The translations under genes were made by a program, and so were the position numbers. A stretch of DNA of 29,877 nucleotides from Candidatus Rhodoferax bjergmarkensis (GTDB lineage: Bacteria; Pseudomonadota; Gammaproteobacteria; Burkholderiales; Burkholderiaceae_C): positions 1 through 29,877 of the forward strand of contig JADJFX010000017.1 in NCBI GenBank assembly GCA_016708345.1, given 5' to 3'. Below are positions 1 through 7,980 of the stretch, piece by piece. The notes under the pieces were generated by a model. That model was not told the origin of the DNA. It was given only the letters and a program-made list of their open reading frames with translations, and made no database searches. How positions within the stretch are numbered: position 1 is the first letter of the stretch; each line of letters starts with the position of its first letter.

Positions 1-317
1 GGCAATCAATTGGTCCTGCGCCTGCGCCTCGGTCAGGCTTGATGCCTTGACCCGCCAGATCAGCCCGCTCTTGCCATGGGTGCCTTTGTTCCAGGCGTCC
101 ATTTTGCCGAGTTGCTCGTCGCTTTGGTGAATCACCAGCACGGGGCCTTCAATGCGGCATTCGAGCTTGGGGCCGGTCACGATGGACGTAATTTCACTGG
201 TCCGCTCGTTTTCCGGGTTCAGCCCGGTCATTTCGGCAATCGAGCCAGACCAGGTTTTGTCGGATTTGGTGAGTACCGGGTCTAGCGGGGGGTGTTTGGG
301 CAATCCATGTCGGCCAT
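1..317 (-). CDS. orn: Oligoribonuclease Orn, N-terminal part, frame interrupted, runs off window start
   Basis: Orn is a DEDD-family 3'-5' exonuclease that degrades 2-5-nt RNAs left by RNA turnover, in the cytoplasm. Read on the minus strand, the pieces are KSDK, then NLVWLDC in a second frame, then EMTGLNPE back in the first, then IEGPVLVIHQSDEQLGKMDAWN and THGKSGL. The joined DxE of WLDCEMTGL is the first metal-binding pair of the DEDD nucleases. At least three one-base indels are needed: one in the C run near 293, one in the A run near 261 and one in the CC of TTGCCGAA nearby. With the C run corrected, the ATG at 317 or 308 opens the frame. The C-terminal half lies outside the window. It is divergent from the M48 peptidase with about 29 bp between starts. 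The errors look technical because orn is usually required for growth. Confidence 0.85.
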
Positions 318-346
318 TGTCGCTGATGGCCTAAACTCGGGGCGCC

Positions 347-1618
347 ATGCCTGACTCGATTACTTCTTTGCCCTCCTCCCTGATGTTGACCTTTGCTTTT
401 GCGCTGACCCTGGCTGCCGGTCTGGTGCTGAAAATGTGGCTGAGCTCGCGCCAGATTCGCCATGTGGCGCAGCACCGCGCGCAAGTACCGGGCGCATTGC
501 CCAGACCATCACGCTGGCGGCCCATCAAAAGGCGGCCGACCACCCTGAGCAAAGCCCGCTTTGGTTTTGCTGGAATGCCTACGGCACCGCCGTGCTGCTG
601 GGCTGGACGCTGCTGGGCGGATTGTCTATCGTCTCACCAGACCCTGCTGGCCTGGCTGGGCGGCGGCATGGCACAACAACTTGCGCTGCTGACGGCGTTT
701 GTGCTGATCAGCGGCGTGATTGATTTGCCGCTCACGCTCTACCAGACCTTCGTGATTGAGGAGCGCTGGTTTCAACAAAATGACGCTCAAACTGTGGCTG
801 GCAGACTTGCTCAAGTCCAGCCTGGTCGGCCTCTTGATTGGCCTGCCGATTGCCGCGCTGATTTTGTGGATGATGGGTGCCACCGGCCGCTGGTGGTGGC
901 TGTGGGCTGGGGCGTCTGGATGGGCTTTAATTTGCTGCTGTTGATGATTTACCCAACCTTTATCGCCCCACTGTTCAACAAGTTTTCGCCGCTGGAAGAT
1001 GAAACCGTCAAAACCCGCGTGACGGCGCTGATGCAGCGCTGCGGTTTCTCGGCCAAAGGGCTGTTCGTGATGGATGGCAGCAAACGCAGCGCCCATGCCA
1101 ATGCGTATTTCACTGGTTTTGGTGCCGCCAAACGGGTGGTGTTTTATGACACCTTGCTGTCCAAGCTGACGCCAGGTGAGGTCGATGCCGTGCTGGCGCA
1201 TGAATTGGGACACTTTGCCAACAAACATGTGCTCAAGCGCATGGTGTCCATGTTTGCCATGAGCCTGGCCGGTTTTGCACTGCTGGGCTGGCTGGCCACC
1301 CAAGCGTGGTTTTACACCGGGCTGGGCGTGCAGCCGAATCTGAACGCGCCCAACGACGCGCTGGCCCTGTTGCTGTTCATGCTGGCCGTGCCGGTGTTCA
1401 CCGTGTTCATCGGCCCGGTGATGGCCCAATTTTCGCGCAAACACGAGTTTGAAGCCGACGCCTATGCCGTGGCCCACACCAGCGGAGCCGACCTGGCCAG
1501 TGCCCTGCTCAAGCTGTACGAAGACAACGCCTCCACCCTGACACCCGACCCGATGTACGTGAAGTTCTACTACTCCCACCCGCCGGCGTCTGAGCGGCTG
1601 GCCCGAATGACGGCCTAG
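347..1618 (+). CDS. M48 family zinc endopeptidase (Ste24/HtpX-like), frame locally shifted
   Basis: A 423-codon reading frame encodes an integral-membrane M48 metallopeptidase, a family that cleaves membrane or prenylated proteins (CAAX-protease type). The zinc motif HELGH is at residues 285-289 and the downstream EFEAD motif with the third ligand at 367-371, in the usual spacing. Hydrophobic segments occur near residues 10-30, 105-130, 185-205 and 300-350. Although the frame is open throughout, residues of roughly 50-100 and 145-180 are out of frame: conserved pieces such as TITLAAHQKAAD, GTAVLLGWTLLGGL and MTLKLWLADLLKSSLVGLL appear in the two other frames. Several compensating indels are therefore present. 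The neighbours orn and pterin dehydratase fit the Burkholderiales order. The physiological substrate is unknown. Confidence 0.88.
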   Translation: MPDSITSLPSSLMLTFAFALTLAAGLVLKMWLSSRQIRHVAQHRAQVPGALPRPSRWRPIKRRPTTLSKARFGFAGMPTAPPCCWAGRCWADCLSSHQTLLAWLGGGMAQQLALLTAFVLISGVIDLPLTLYQTFVIEERWFQQNDAQTVAGRLAQVQPGRPLDWPADCRADFVDDGCHRPLVVAVGWGVWMGFNLLLLMIYPTFIAPLFNKFSPLEDETVKTRVTALMQRCGFSAKGLFVMDGSKRSAHANAYFTGFGAAKRVVFYDTLLSKLTPGEVDAVLAHELGHFANKHVLKRMVSMFAMSLAGFALLGWLATQAWFYTGLGVQPNLNAPNDALALLLFMLAVPVFTVFIGPVMAQFSRKHEFEADAYAVAHTSGADLASALLKLYEDNASTLTPDPMYVKFYYSHPPASERLARMTA

Positions 1619-1634
1619 GTCCACAGCTCACCCC

Positions 1635-1970
1635 ATGCCCAATTCCTGAAGCAAAACAAGCCTCTACCGCACGCAAAACGTGCGCTGACAGCTACAGAAG
1701 TTGTAGCAAATCTGGCCAAACTGGAAGGCTGGAGGCTCACGGGCGATGGCCCCACGGTGACGATTGAAAAGACTTACAGCTTTGCCGATTTCTATCCCAC
1801 CATCGCTTTTGTGAACGCTCTGGCCTTTATCGCCCACGCGCAGAATCACCACCCCGAGCTGACGGTGCATTTCAAGCACATGCGTGGTGCGCTGGCACAC
1901 CCATGACGTGCAGGGGATTTCAATGGCTGATTTTGACTGCGCGGCACGAGTTGACGCCTTGCTGACATGA
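1635..1970 (+). CDS. Pterin-4a-carbinolamine dehydratase, frame interrupted
   Basis: The enzyme dehydrates 4a-hydroxy-tetrahydropterins, recycling the cofactor of aromatic amino-acid hydroxylases; in bacteria without these its role is less clear. The reconstructed protein is about 110 residues, the usual family length. It reads KPLPHAKRAL, VVANLAKLEGWRLTGDG, YSFADFYPTIAFVNALAFIA, then the catalytic segment HAQNHHPELTVHFKH, and after one extra base CVVRWHTHDVQGIS. The HHP and the RWHTHD motif are the hallmarks of the fold. A second missing base lies between the ATG at 1635 and the LKQNK segment. It ends 25 bp before rsgA, so co-transcription is likely. Family assignment is secure; the symbol phhB would be a guess. 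Confidence 0.85.
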
Positions 1971-1995
1971 GGGCCCGGCACCGGGCGAGCCTTTG

Positions 1996-2914
1996 ATGGC
2001 GACGTCCACACTGCAACGCGGCCTGATTGTGGCCAACTACGGTCGCCATTTTTGGTGGAAACGCCCCAGGGGCAGCGACTGATCTGCCACTCACGCGGCA
2101 AAAAAAGCCAGGGGCTGGTAGGTGACCGGGTACTGTGGCAGGCCTCCACCGACGAAGGCACGATTGAGAAGATTGAGCCGCGCCGCAACGTGTTTTACCG
2201 GCAGGACGAGATTCGCACCAAGTCGTTTGCCACCAATCTGGACCAAATTCTGATTCTGATCGCTGCCGAGCCCGAGTTTTCCAGCAGCCAGCTCTCTCGC
2301 GCACTGATTGCGGCCGAGGCCGAGCACATCAAACCCATCATCGCGCTGAACAAAAGCGATCTGGTCGAGCCCTTCGCGCGCGCCTGGGAGTGGCTGCGGC
2401 CTTACCGGCAAATGCACTATGGTGTGCTGCCGCTGTCGCTCAAGCAGTCAAGCGAGGTTGACCATGTGGAGCTGCTCAAGCTGCTGCACGGCAAGACAAC
2501 GCTGGTGCTGGGGCCGTCCGGCGCGGGCAAAAGCACCCTGATCAACCTGCTGGCACCCGGCGCGCTGGCGCAGACCGGCGAGATTTCACAAGCCCTCAAT
2601 TCGGGCAAACACACCACCACCAGCACCACCGGTACTGGGTGGATACCGACAAGACCACCGCGCTGATTGACTCACCCGGCTTTCAGGAGTTTGGCCTGAA
2701 CCACATCGACCCGGCGCAGCTGGCGGCCTACATGCCTGACCTCAAACCGCACGTGGCGCACTGCAAGTTCTACAACTGCAGCCACCTGCACGAACCCGGC
2801 TGCGGCGTCATGGCAGCGGTCAAATCAGACGCTAGCGCACATGAAATAAGCGCCAACCGCTACAAAATTTATAGCGATTTGTACGCCGAACTAAGCCAGG
2901 CCCGCAAATATTGA
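1996..2914 (+). CDS. rsgA: Ribosome small-subunit-dependent GTPase RsgA, two frameshifts
   Basis: RsgA (YjeQ) is a circularly permuted GTPase that acts late in 30S assembly. The ATG at 1996 gives STLQRGLIVANYGRHF. A missing T in the T run at 2049-2053 then shifts the frame into LVETPQGQRLICHSRGKK, the OB-fold. The GTPase motifs come in permuted order: NKSD (G4), then GPSGAGKSTLINLL (G1 P-loop), then the switch region around GKHTTTSTTG, and DSPGFQEFG (G3). A second one-base deletion after ACCGG near 2632 separates G2 from G3. The C-terminal zinc motif is CKFYNCSHLHEPGC. The last about 30 codons include a copy of a dispersed repeat. The 3' end overlaps convergent hisC by 24 bp. Total about 305 residues, normal for the family. 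Confidence 0.92.
2829..2874. repeat. Dispersed repeat copy 1, inside the 3' end of rsgA
   Basis: An approximately 45-bp imperfectly palindromic segment beginning GCTAGCGCAC and ending around CCGCTACAAAATTTATAG. It shares its two conserved blocks with the copies at 3979, 11284 and 26050. Here it is translated as part of the RsgA C-terminus, around residues SDASAHEISANRYKIYS. Confidence 0.5.
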
Positions 2915-3971
2915 ACTCAAGGCCTGCAGCAAGGCGTCGCACTGCGCGGGCGTGCCCACGCTGATGCGCAGGTACTGCTCAATGCGCGCTTGCCTGAAGT
3001 GCCGCACCAGCACCGCGTGTTCGCGCAACCGGGCGGCCACAGTGGCCGCATCGTGCAAAGGGTGCCGGGCAAACACAAAGTTGGCCTGCGAGGGCAGCAC
3101 CTCAAAACCCAAGTCCTCCAGCGCCAGCGCCAGCCCTTCACGCGCGCTCATCACCGCTTGGCGGGTCTGCTCAAAGTAAGCGTGGTCTTCAATGCAGCGA
3201 CCGCCCCGGCAATGGCCAGGCGGTCCAGTGGATAGGAGTTAAAGCTGTTCTTGACCCGCGCCAGCGCGTCGATCAAAGGCGCTTGGGCGCAGGCAAAACC
3301 AACGCGCAAACCCGCCAGCGAGCGCGATTTGGACAGCGTGTGAACCACCAGCAAGTTGGGGTACTGGTCAATCAAGGGTATCGCACTGTCACCGCCAAAA
3401 TCGACATAAGCTTCGTCCACCAGCACCACTTGCTGCGGGTGCAGTTGCAGCAACTGCTCGATCTGCCTCAGCCCCAAGCCGATGCCAGTGGGTGCGTTGG
3501 GGTTGGCGATGACGACGCCAGCCCCGGCTCTTGGGACGCGCATAGGCCGACACGTCGATGCGCATGGCGGACGTCAGGGGCACAGTCTGCACTGGCAATG
3601 CCATAAAAATGGCAGTACACCGGATAAAGCTGTAGCTGATGTCGGGCATCAGGAGCGGGGCATCGTGCGGAAAAAGGCAAAAAAGCGTGCGCCAGCACCT
3701 CATGGGATCCATTGCCGACAAAAACCTGACTGGCGGCCAGGCCGTGGTACCGCGCAATGGTTTGGCGCAGCGCCAGCGCTTCGGGGTCTGGATAAAGCTG
3801 CAAGCCCTGCTGCGCCGCCGCCGTGATGGCCGCAACAACCCGGGGCGAAGGTGGGTAGGGGTTTTCGTTGGTATTGAGCTTGACCAAGTGCTCGATTTTG
3901 GGCTGCTCGCCCGCCACATAAGGCACCAGCCGCTCCAGCGCAGAGCTGAAAAAAGAATTTTTTAAGACCAT
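2891..3971 (-). CDS. hisC: Histidinol-phosphate aminotransferase HisC, frame interrupted
   Basis: A PLP-dependent fold-type I aminotransferase that converts imidazole-acetol phosphate to histidinol phosphate in histidine synthesis. From the ATG at 3971 the protein starts FFSSALERLVPYVAGEQPK and continues with VKLNTNENPYPPSP, the typical HisC N-terminus. Later pieces in other frames are NPNAPTG and VDEAYVDF, which hold cofactor contacts, HTLSKSRSLAGLRVGF with the Schiff-base lysine, and SREGL/LPSQANFVFARHP at the C-terminus. At least five one-base indels are needed, near 3685, 3630, 3600, 3540 and 3190. Reconstructed length is about 360 residues, as expected. The stop at 2891-2893 lies inside the 3' end of convergent rsgA. 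A GAAG upstream of the ATG borders repeat copy 2. A solitary hisC away from the his operon is common in this order. Confidence 0.9.
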
Positions 3972-3978
3972 TTCACTT

Positions 3979-4020
3979 CAATTTTGATAGCGGCTTGCGC
4001 ACGTTCTGTATGCGCAAACG
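3979..4020. repeat. Dispersed repeat copy 2, just upstream of hisC
   Basis: An approximately 42-bp segment, inverted relative to copies 1 and 4, reading TTTTGATAGCGGCTTGCGCA and ending in TGCGCAAACG. It shares the GATAGCGGCTT and TGCGCA blocks with the other copies. It sits between the hisC start and the stop of the CbiB-like gene, so it may lie in the hisC leader. Confidence 0.55.
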
Positions 4021-4039
4021 GCCAATTTCTCTTATAAAA

Positions 4040-4993
4040 TTAGCCCAGCAGGCGGGCCAGCGTCAAAAGCGCCAGCAACACCATCCACATCACCACGGTG
4101 CGCCAGACCAGACCAACGATGACCGCCAGATGCGCCACCTCCGGCTGCTGCCCAGCTGGCTGGGTGGCTGCACCCGCGACGTTGCTGGCAGCAGCGCCCA
4201 GACGGATATTGACCGCGCCCGAGGTGGCGGCCAGCACAATGCCATCGCTGTCAGAGCCGCCATCGTCCTGGCTGGTGGGCACGTAATTGCGCCAGCCGTC
4301 AATCGCATCCTCAAAACTGCCAACCACGGCAAAGCTGATGGCAGTCAGGCGCGCGGGTAACCAGTCAATGGCGCGCCAGGCATCCACTGCGGTCTGCTGC
4401 AGAGCCGGGCTGACGGGGTGGTGGTGGGCATCGCTTTTGTGCTGCCAGTAGCGCACGACAAACTCGCTCAGGCGGTACAGCACCGCGCCGGCCGGTCCCA
4501 AACCAAAGGCCGCCAGCACCGAGAACCAGGCCAGCACGCCAAACACATGGCGATGCGCGGCCAGCACCGAATACTCGATCACATGGCGCACGATCTCACT
4601 GCGGGGCAACTCGCTGGCGTCGATCTGCTTCCAGGCGGCCAGCACTTCGCGGGCGCGGTCTTCATCACCATTGGCCAGCGCATCGCGGATTTGGGTAAAG
4701 TGAAAGCTGAACTGCCGAAAACCGAGCGTGACGTACAGCACGGCCACGCTCCACAGCATGGCGACGGGCCAGCCCACAAACCGGTCGAGCAAACCGTAAA
4801 TCAGCAGCGCAAACAAGGCGGGTGCACCTACCGATAAGCCCCAGGCCAGCCAGCCATGGTGTGACTTGCCCGCGTCGAAATTGCGGGTGCTCCAGCGCAC
4901 CCAGGCGCGCAGGCTGGCGTGAACGAGGTTGCCCCGCCCCAGAGGGCGCGCCTGTTCCAGCAACAGGGCAAAAAGCACAGAGATAAAGCTCAT
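4040..4993 (-). CDS. CobD/CbiB-family membrane protein
   Basis: A clean 317-residue frame resembling the short CobD/CbiB-family proteins of Burkholderiales. True CbiB/CobD forms adenosylcobinamide phosphate in cobalamin synthesis. The start MSFISVLFALLLEQARPL matches the family's N-terminal LDRLLGEP-like region only loosely. Hydrophobic segments are near residues 52-95, 165-195 and 290-315. The segment VLAAWKQIDASELPRSEIVRHVIEYSVLAAHRHVFGVLAWF corresponds in part to the conserved E-x-x-A-x-N/H-x-x-D region, but the family asparagines are not obvious. No other cobalamin gene is nearby, so the name should not be read as a function. The ATG at 4993 is preceded by AGGA about 7 bases upstream. That ribosome-binding site lies within the terminal repeat of the MITE-like element at 4999-5238. 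Confidence 0.75.
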   Translation of the reverse strand: MSFISVLFALLLEQARPLGRGNLVHASLRAWVRWSTRNFDAGKSHHGWLAWGLSVGAPALFALLIYGLLDRFVGWPVAMLWSVAVLYVTLGFRQFSFHFTQIRDALANGDEDRAREVLAAWKQIDASELPRSEIVRHVIEYSVLAAHRHVFGVLAWFSVLAAFGLGPAGAVLYRLSEFVVRYWQHKSDAHHHPVSPALQQTAVDAWRAIDWLPARLTAISFAVVGSFEDAIDGWRNYVPTSQDDGGSDSDGIVLAATSGAVNIRLGAAASNVAGAATQPAGQQPEVAHLAVIVGLVWRTVVMWMVLLALLTLARLLG

Positions 4994-4998
4994 GCGGG

Positions 4999-5238
4999 CA
5001 TCCTAGATTCCTTAGTTGGACACGCCTGAGTGGGTCGCTGGCAGCGTGTCCGGGTAGGCGCGACAACGCCGCAGGCTACTGCCTGCCAGGCGGCGCAACA
5101 CCCCCGGGCACGTTGCCAGCGGCTCAATAGGGCGTGTAGCGCTCTCACTCAAATGGTGAACTTTATCAAAGCCAAAAAATTCAATTTTCATAAGGACTTA
5201 TTGATGAAAGCGAGCGGTCAACTGAGGAATCTAGGATG
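4999..5238. mobile_element. MITE-like element with 20-bp terminal inverted repeats
   Basis: The bases at 4999-5018 and 5219-5238 form an inverted repeat that matches at 19 of 20 positions (CATCCTAGATTCC at the outer left end). The 240 bp between and including them has no convincing reading frame. It contains a second perfect 8-bp inverted repeat, GGACACGC/GCGTGTCC, at 5018-5025 and 5044-5051, and several GC-rich palindromic blocks around 5060-5125. This is the size and design of a non-autonomous miniature element, or of a relic of a larger insertion sequence. I see no clear target-site duplication. It fills the entire gap between the Nudix gene (ends at 5254) and the CbiB-like gene (starts at 4993). 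I cannot name a parent IS. Confidence 0.55.
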
Positions 5239-5253
5239 ATAGCGGCACGGGGC

Positions 5254-5967
5254 TCAGGCTGACAGCAAGCGGTAAAAGTTGCGCAACATGCCAGCGGTTG
5301 CGCCCCAGATGAAGCGCTGGGTGCTCTGGCCGTTGGCTTGCTCCTGGTAAGGCATGGAGAACCATTCGCGCCGAACGCCCTGCCACTGCACGGCGTGGCG
5401 TTGGTGGTGCACCGGGTTCATCAAAAATTCCAGCGGCACCTCAAAAACATCGTCCACTTCATGCGCATTGGGCGTCAACGTAAAACCAGTTTGCACCAGG
5501 GCGACGACCGGCGTGATGATGAAGGCCGACCCGGTTACGTAATGCGGCATCACGCCCAGCACCTGCACCATAGCGGGGTCGAGTCCGATCTCTTCCTGCG
5601 CCTCGCGCATGGCGGTGGCGCAGGCGTCAGCATCGCCTTCATCGGCCTTGCCGCCGGGAAACGCAATTTGCCCGGAGTGGGTGGACAGGTGCGCGGTGCG
5701 CTGCGTCAGCAACACAGTCGGCTGAGCGCGCATCACAATCGGCACCAGTACCGAGGCATGCAAGGGTTCTCTTTCAGTAAATTTGACTTCTGCCAGCAAC
5801 TCGGGCGACCACACCGGCGGCGCTGTGAAGCGCTGGCGCAAAGCATCTGGCTGCAGCGCAGCCGGGGCCACGGCAGGCAGATGCGCGTCCACTCCTTCAA
5901 CCGGAATCAGGCGCGGATCAAACTGCGGCAGCTTGTGCGAAGGGTGATTGAATTCGTTGGACGACAC
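5254..5967 (-). CDS. Nudix hydrolase, CoA pyrophosphatase type
   Basis: A hydrolase of the CoA/acyl-CoA pyrophosphatase branch (NudL/UPF0035-like), which splits CoA into phosphopantetheine and adenosine 3',5'-bisphosphate. The Nudix box is complete: GGKADEGDADA then MREAQEEIGL, with both catalytic glutamates of REAQEE. Upstream LLTQRTAHLSTHSGQIAFPGG is the CoA-specific signature that directly precedes the box. The open frame reaches 6030, but its first codons (from a TTG) lie inside the rplS terminator. I therefore place the start at the GTG at 5967, giving about 237 residues, close to family length; no strong ribosome-binding site marks it. The frame is undamaged. It lies downstream of rplS in the same direction but behind a terminator, so it probably has its own expression signals. 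Confidence 0.88.
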   Translation of the reverse strand: MSSNEFNHPSHKLPQFDPRLIPVEGVDAHLPAVAPAALQPDALRQRFTAPPVWSPELLAEVKFTEREPLHASVLVPIVMRAQPTVLLTQRTAHLSTHSGQIAFPGGKADEGDADACATAMREAQEEIGLDPAMVQVLGVMPHYVTGSAFIITPVVALVQTGFTLTPNAHEVDDVFEVPLEFLMNPVHHQRHAVQWQGVRREWFSMPYQEQANGQSTQRFIWGATAGMLRNFYRLLSA

Positions 5968-6015
5968 GGGAACAATCTGTAATCTGGGGCCGGTAAGCTG
6001 GATCAGGGCCAAAAC

Positions 6016-6050
6016 AAAAAACCGCCACAAGCATACGCTCTGGCGGTTTT
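6016..6050 (-). terminator. Rho-independent terminator of the rpsP-rplS operon
   Basis: On the minus strand a 10-bp stem AAAACCGCCA/TGGCGGTTTT with a 13-nt loop is followed by further T residues. It lies 67 bp after the rplS stop. A shorter T tract on the other side would also allow some activity on the plus strand. Confidence 0.85.
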
Positions 6051-6116
6051 GTTGAAAACAGCTGGTAACTGTGTTGGACGTTAGGCAGTCATCACAGGTT
6101 ACGCGGTCATCAGATG

Positions 6117-6494
6117 TTACGCAGTAACGGCAGTTTTCTTGGCTGGCAGCTTTTCCTTGATACGAGCCGACTTGCCGCTGCGATCACGCAGGTAGTACAG
6201 CTTGGCGCGGCGCACATCGCCACGGCGCTTGACTTCGATGCTGGCGATCAAGGGGCTGTAGGTTTGGAACGTACGCTCCACACCTTCACCGCTGGAAATC
6301 TTGCGCACAATGAAACCACTGTTGAGGCCGCGATTGCGCTTGGCAATGACCACGCCTTCGTAAGCCTGCACCCGTTTGCGGGCACCTTCAACCACATTGA
6401 CGCTGACCACCACGGTGTCACCGGGGGCGAATTCCGGAATATTTTTGCCAAGGCGAGCAATTTCTTCTTGCTCAAGGGTTTGAATCAGATTCAT
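6117..6494 (-). CDS. rplS: 50S ribosomal protein L19
   Basis: L19 sits at the 30S-50S interface of the ribosome. The ATG at 6494 gives MNLIQTLEQEEIARLGKNIPEF, the normal L19 start. The frame extends upstream to 6551, but a GAAAG ribosome-binding site a few bases before 6494 supports this start. Conserved pieces are GDTVVVSVNVVEGARKRVQ, YEGVVIAKRNRGLNS, FIVRKISSGEGVERTF and VKRRGDVRRAKLYYLRD. Length is 125 residues, slightly longer than the E. coli protein (115) because of an alanine/lysine-rich tail, as is usual in this order. It is the last gene of rpsP-rimM-trmD-rplS. The 163-bp gap after trmD holds a possible internal promoter. Confidence 0.97.
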   Translation of the reverse strand: MNLIQTLEQEEIARLGKNIPEFAPGDTVVVSVNVVEGARKRVQAYEGVVIAKRNRGLNSGFIVRKISSGEGVERTFQTYSPLIASIEVKRRGDVRRAKLYYLRDRSGKSARIKEKLPAKKTAVTA

Positions 6495-6608
6495 GATGTC
6501 TTTCAATGATCTTGGCAGCACCTGCGTCGGGATTGACGTACTAAATTTCACTGTCTTTTGATGTATCTGACAGCAAAACGGTCGGCCAGAGGATCTGGTA
6601 AGCCGAGG

Positions 6609-6639
6609 ATTATAGCCTGATGCCGCGACCGCTATTCAA
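6609..6639 (-). promoter_or_regulatory. Possible internal promoter for rplS
   Basis: A perfect TATAAT (minus strand, 6614-6609) is preceded by TTGAAT (6639-6634) with a long 19-base spacer. It lies in the trmD-rplS gap, about 110 bp before the rplS start. The -10 is strong but the spacing is poor, so this is tentative. Confidence 0.4.
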
Positions 6640-6657
6640 AAGCGAAAATCCGTACCT

Positions 6658-7404
6658 TCAGACGAATCGGGCCAAGAAGGCCTCATCTTCGGGCGTCAAA
6701 CCGCCCTGTTGGCGTGCCTGCTCGATCAGGTCCGGGCGCAAACGCTGGCTCAGGGCTAGTCGCTGCTCGCGACGCCAACGCTCGATCTGGCCATGGTGCC
6801 CCGACAGCAGCACGGCCGGCACCGGCCGGCCTGCCCAACTCTCAGGGCGCGTGTAATGGGGGCAATCGAGCAAACCATCGAGCGCAGGGTTGAAACTATC
6901 CTGGCTGTGGCTGTCCGCGGTGTTCAACACCCCTGGCTGCAAGCGGGCCACCGCATCGAGCAAGGCCATGGCGGCAATCTCGCCACCTGACAAAACAAAA
7001 TCACCCAGACTGACCTGGTGGGTCACGTGCTCATCGATAAAGCGCTGATCAATCCCCTCGTAGCGACCACAAACCAGAACAGCCCCTTGGCTACCCGCCC
7101 AGCGCTCGACCATGGCATGATTCAGCGGCTGGCCGGCCGGAGAAAAAAGCACGACCGGTGCTACATCTGCGCGCTTTGATTGAATAGCTTTGAGGCACTG
7201 CGCCAAAGGCTCGGCCAGCATGACCATGCCCGGCCCGCCACCAAAGGGACGGTCATCAACGCGTTTGTAATTGCCGCCAGCGAAATCTCGCGGATTGCTC
7301 AGTTTGACCTCGACCTGACCCGACTCATAGGCGCGCCGGGTGATGCCGCTGCTCAGCAAGGGACTGAACAATTCGGGAAACAGGGTAATCACGTCAAATC
7401 GCAT
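6658..7404 (-). CDS. trmD: tRNA (guanine-37-N1)-methyltransferase TrmD
   Basis: A SPOUT-class methyltransferase that methylates G37 next to the anticodon using S-adenosylmethionine, preventing +1 frameshifting. The 248-residue frame is intact from MRFDVITLFPELFSPL. Family signatures are DFAGGNYKRVDDRPFGGGPGMVM, VLVCGRYEGIDQRFIDEHV, and the trefoil-knot cofactor site SLGDFVLSGGEIAAMALLDA with RLQPGVL. The C-terminal region includes CPHYTRPESWAGRPVPAVLLSGHH, which is strongly conserved. The start lies 10 bp after the rimM stop, in line with a single operon. Confidence 0.97.
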   Translation of the reverse strand: MRFDVITLFPELFSPLLSSGITRRAYESGQVEVKLSNPRDFAGGNYKRVDDRPFGGGPGMVMLAEPLAQCLKAIQSKRADVAPVVLFSPAGQPLNHAMVERWAGSQGAVLVCGRYEGIDQRFIDEHVTHQVSLGDFVLSGGEIAAMALLDAVARLQPGVLNTADSHSQDSFNPALDGLLDCPHYTRPESWAGRPVPAVLLSGHHGQIERWRREQRLALSQRLRPDLIEQARQQGGLTPEDEAFLARFV

Positions 7405-7414
7405 GACGCTGCAC

Positions 7415-7977
7415 TTAGAAATCAGCTTGCCAGTCCACCAGAATGCGCCGACCCGGCAAATCGACGCTGTCGATGTAGACCGACACGAAAGGAATCATCC
7501 TCTCAAGCGTCTTGCCATCTGCCTGGTAGTCCATCACCAGCACCGTTTGCGCACCGTTGGAAAGCAGCTCTCTGACCGTTCCCAAGGCAATGCCCTCGCG
7601 GTTGAAGACTGCAAGGCCAATCAGATCAACCCAGTAATACTCGTCTTTTTCAACCGCTGGGAAACTGGAACGAGAAATAAAAATACGCGCGCCGCGCAAA
7701 GCGTCGGCAGCGTTTCGATCAGCAACATCACGCGCGCAAGCGACCACGGAGTCGGAATGGACCTTGGCTTCGATAATCTTTAGTTTGGCGACACCGGAAA
7801 ATGTTTTGTGCCCTTCCCGGAAGGCAACAAGAACCAGTGCCTGGAAGAAAAAAGCGACTCGGGATCGGCGCTATAGGGCAGGACTTTGAACCAGCCCTTG
7901 ATACCCCAACCATCCAGAATACGCCCGACTTCGATGGCATCCGCCGGCAGTTCGGCGGGTTCGAGGCCGGGCAACAT
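7415..7977 (-). CDS. rimM: Ribosome maturation factor RimM, one frameshift
   Basis: RimM binds S19 in the 30S head and assists 16S rRNA processing. The ATG at 7977 gives MLPGLEPAELPADAIEVGRILDGWGIKGWFKVLPYS, the N-terminal barrel with the G-x-x-G-I-x-G-like loop. The C-terminal PRC-barrel domain follows: ARIFISRSSFP, EYYWVDLIGLAVFN and ILVDWQADF. One missing base in the T run at 7784-7786 (A run in the gene) splits the two: restoring it joins FPVSP to KLKIIEAKVHSDSVVACARD. Corrected length is about 187 residues, as expected. The ATG lies 3 bp after the rpsP stop. Confidence 0.92.
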
Positions 7978-7980
7978 CAA

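Noticed and set aside
626..1624. A 332-codon open frame on the minus strand
   Set aside because: Antisense to the M48 peptidase; no recognisable motif and a Gln/His-rich composition.
4999..5238. Cobalamin riboswitch or integron attC site before the CbiB-like gene
   Set aside because: No B12-box-like GCCACTG block in the right place. GTTGGAC resembles an attC core site, but no matching partner core is found. A MITE-like element explains the ends better.
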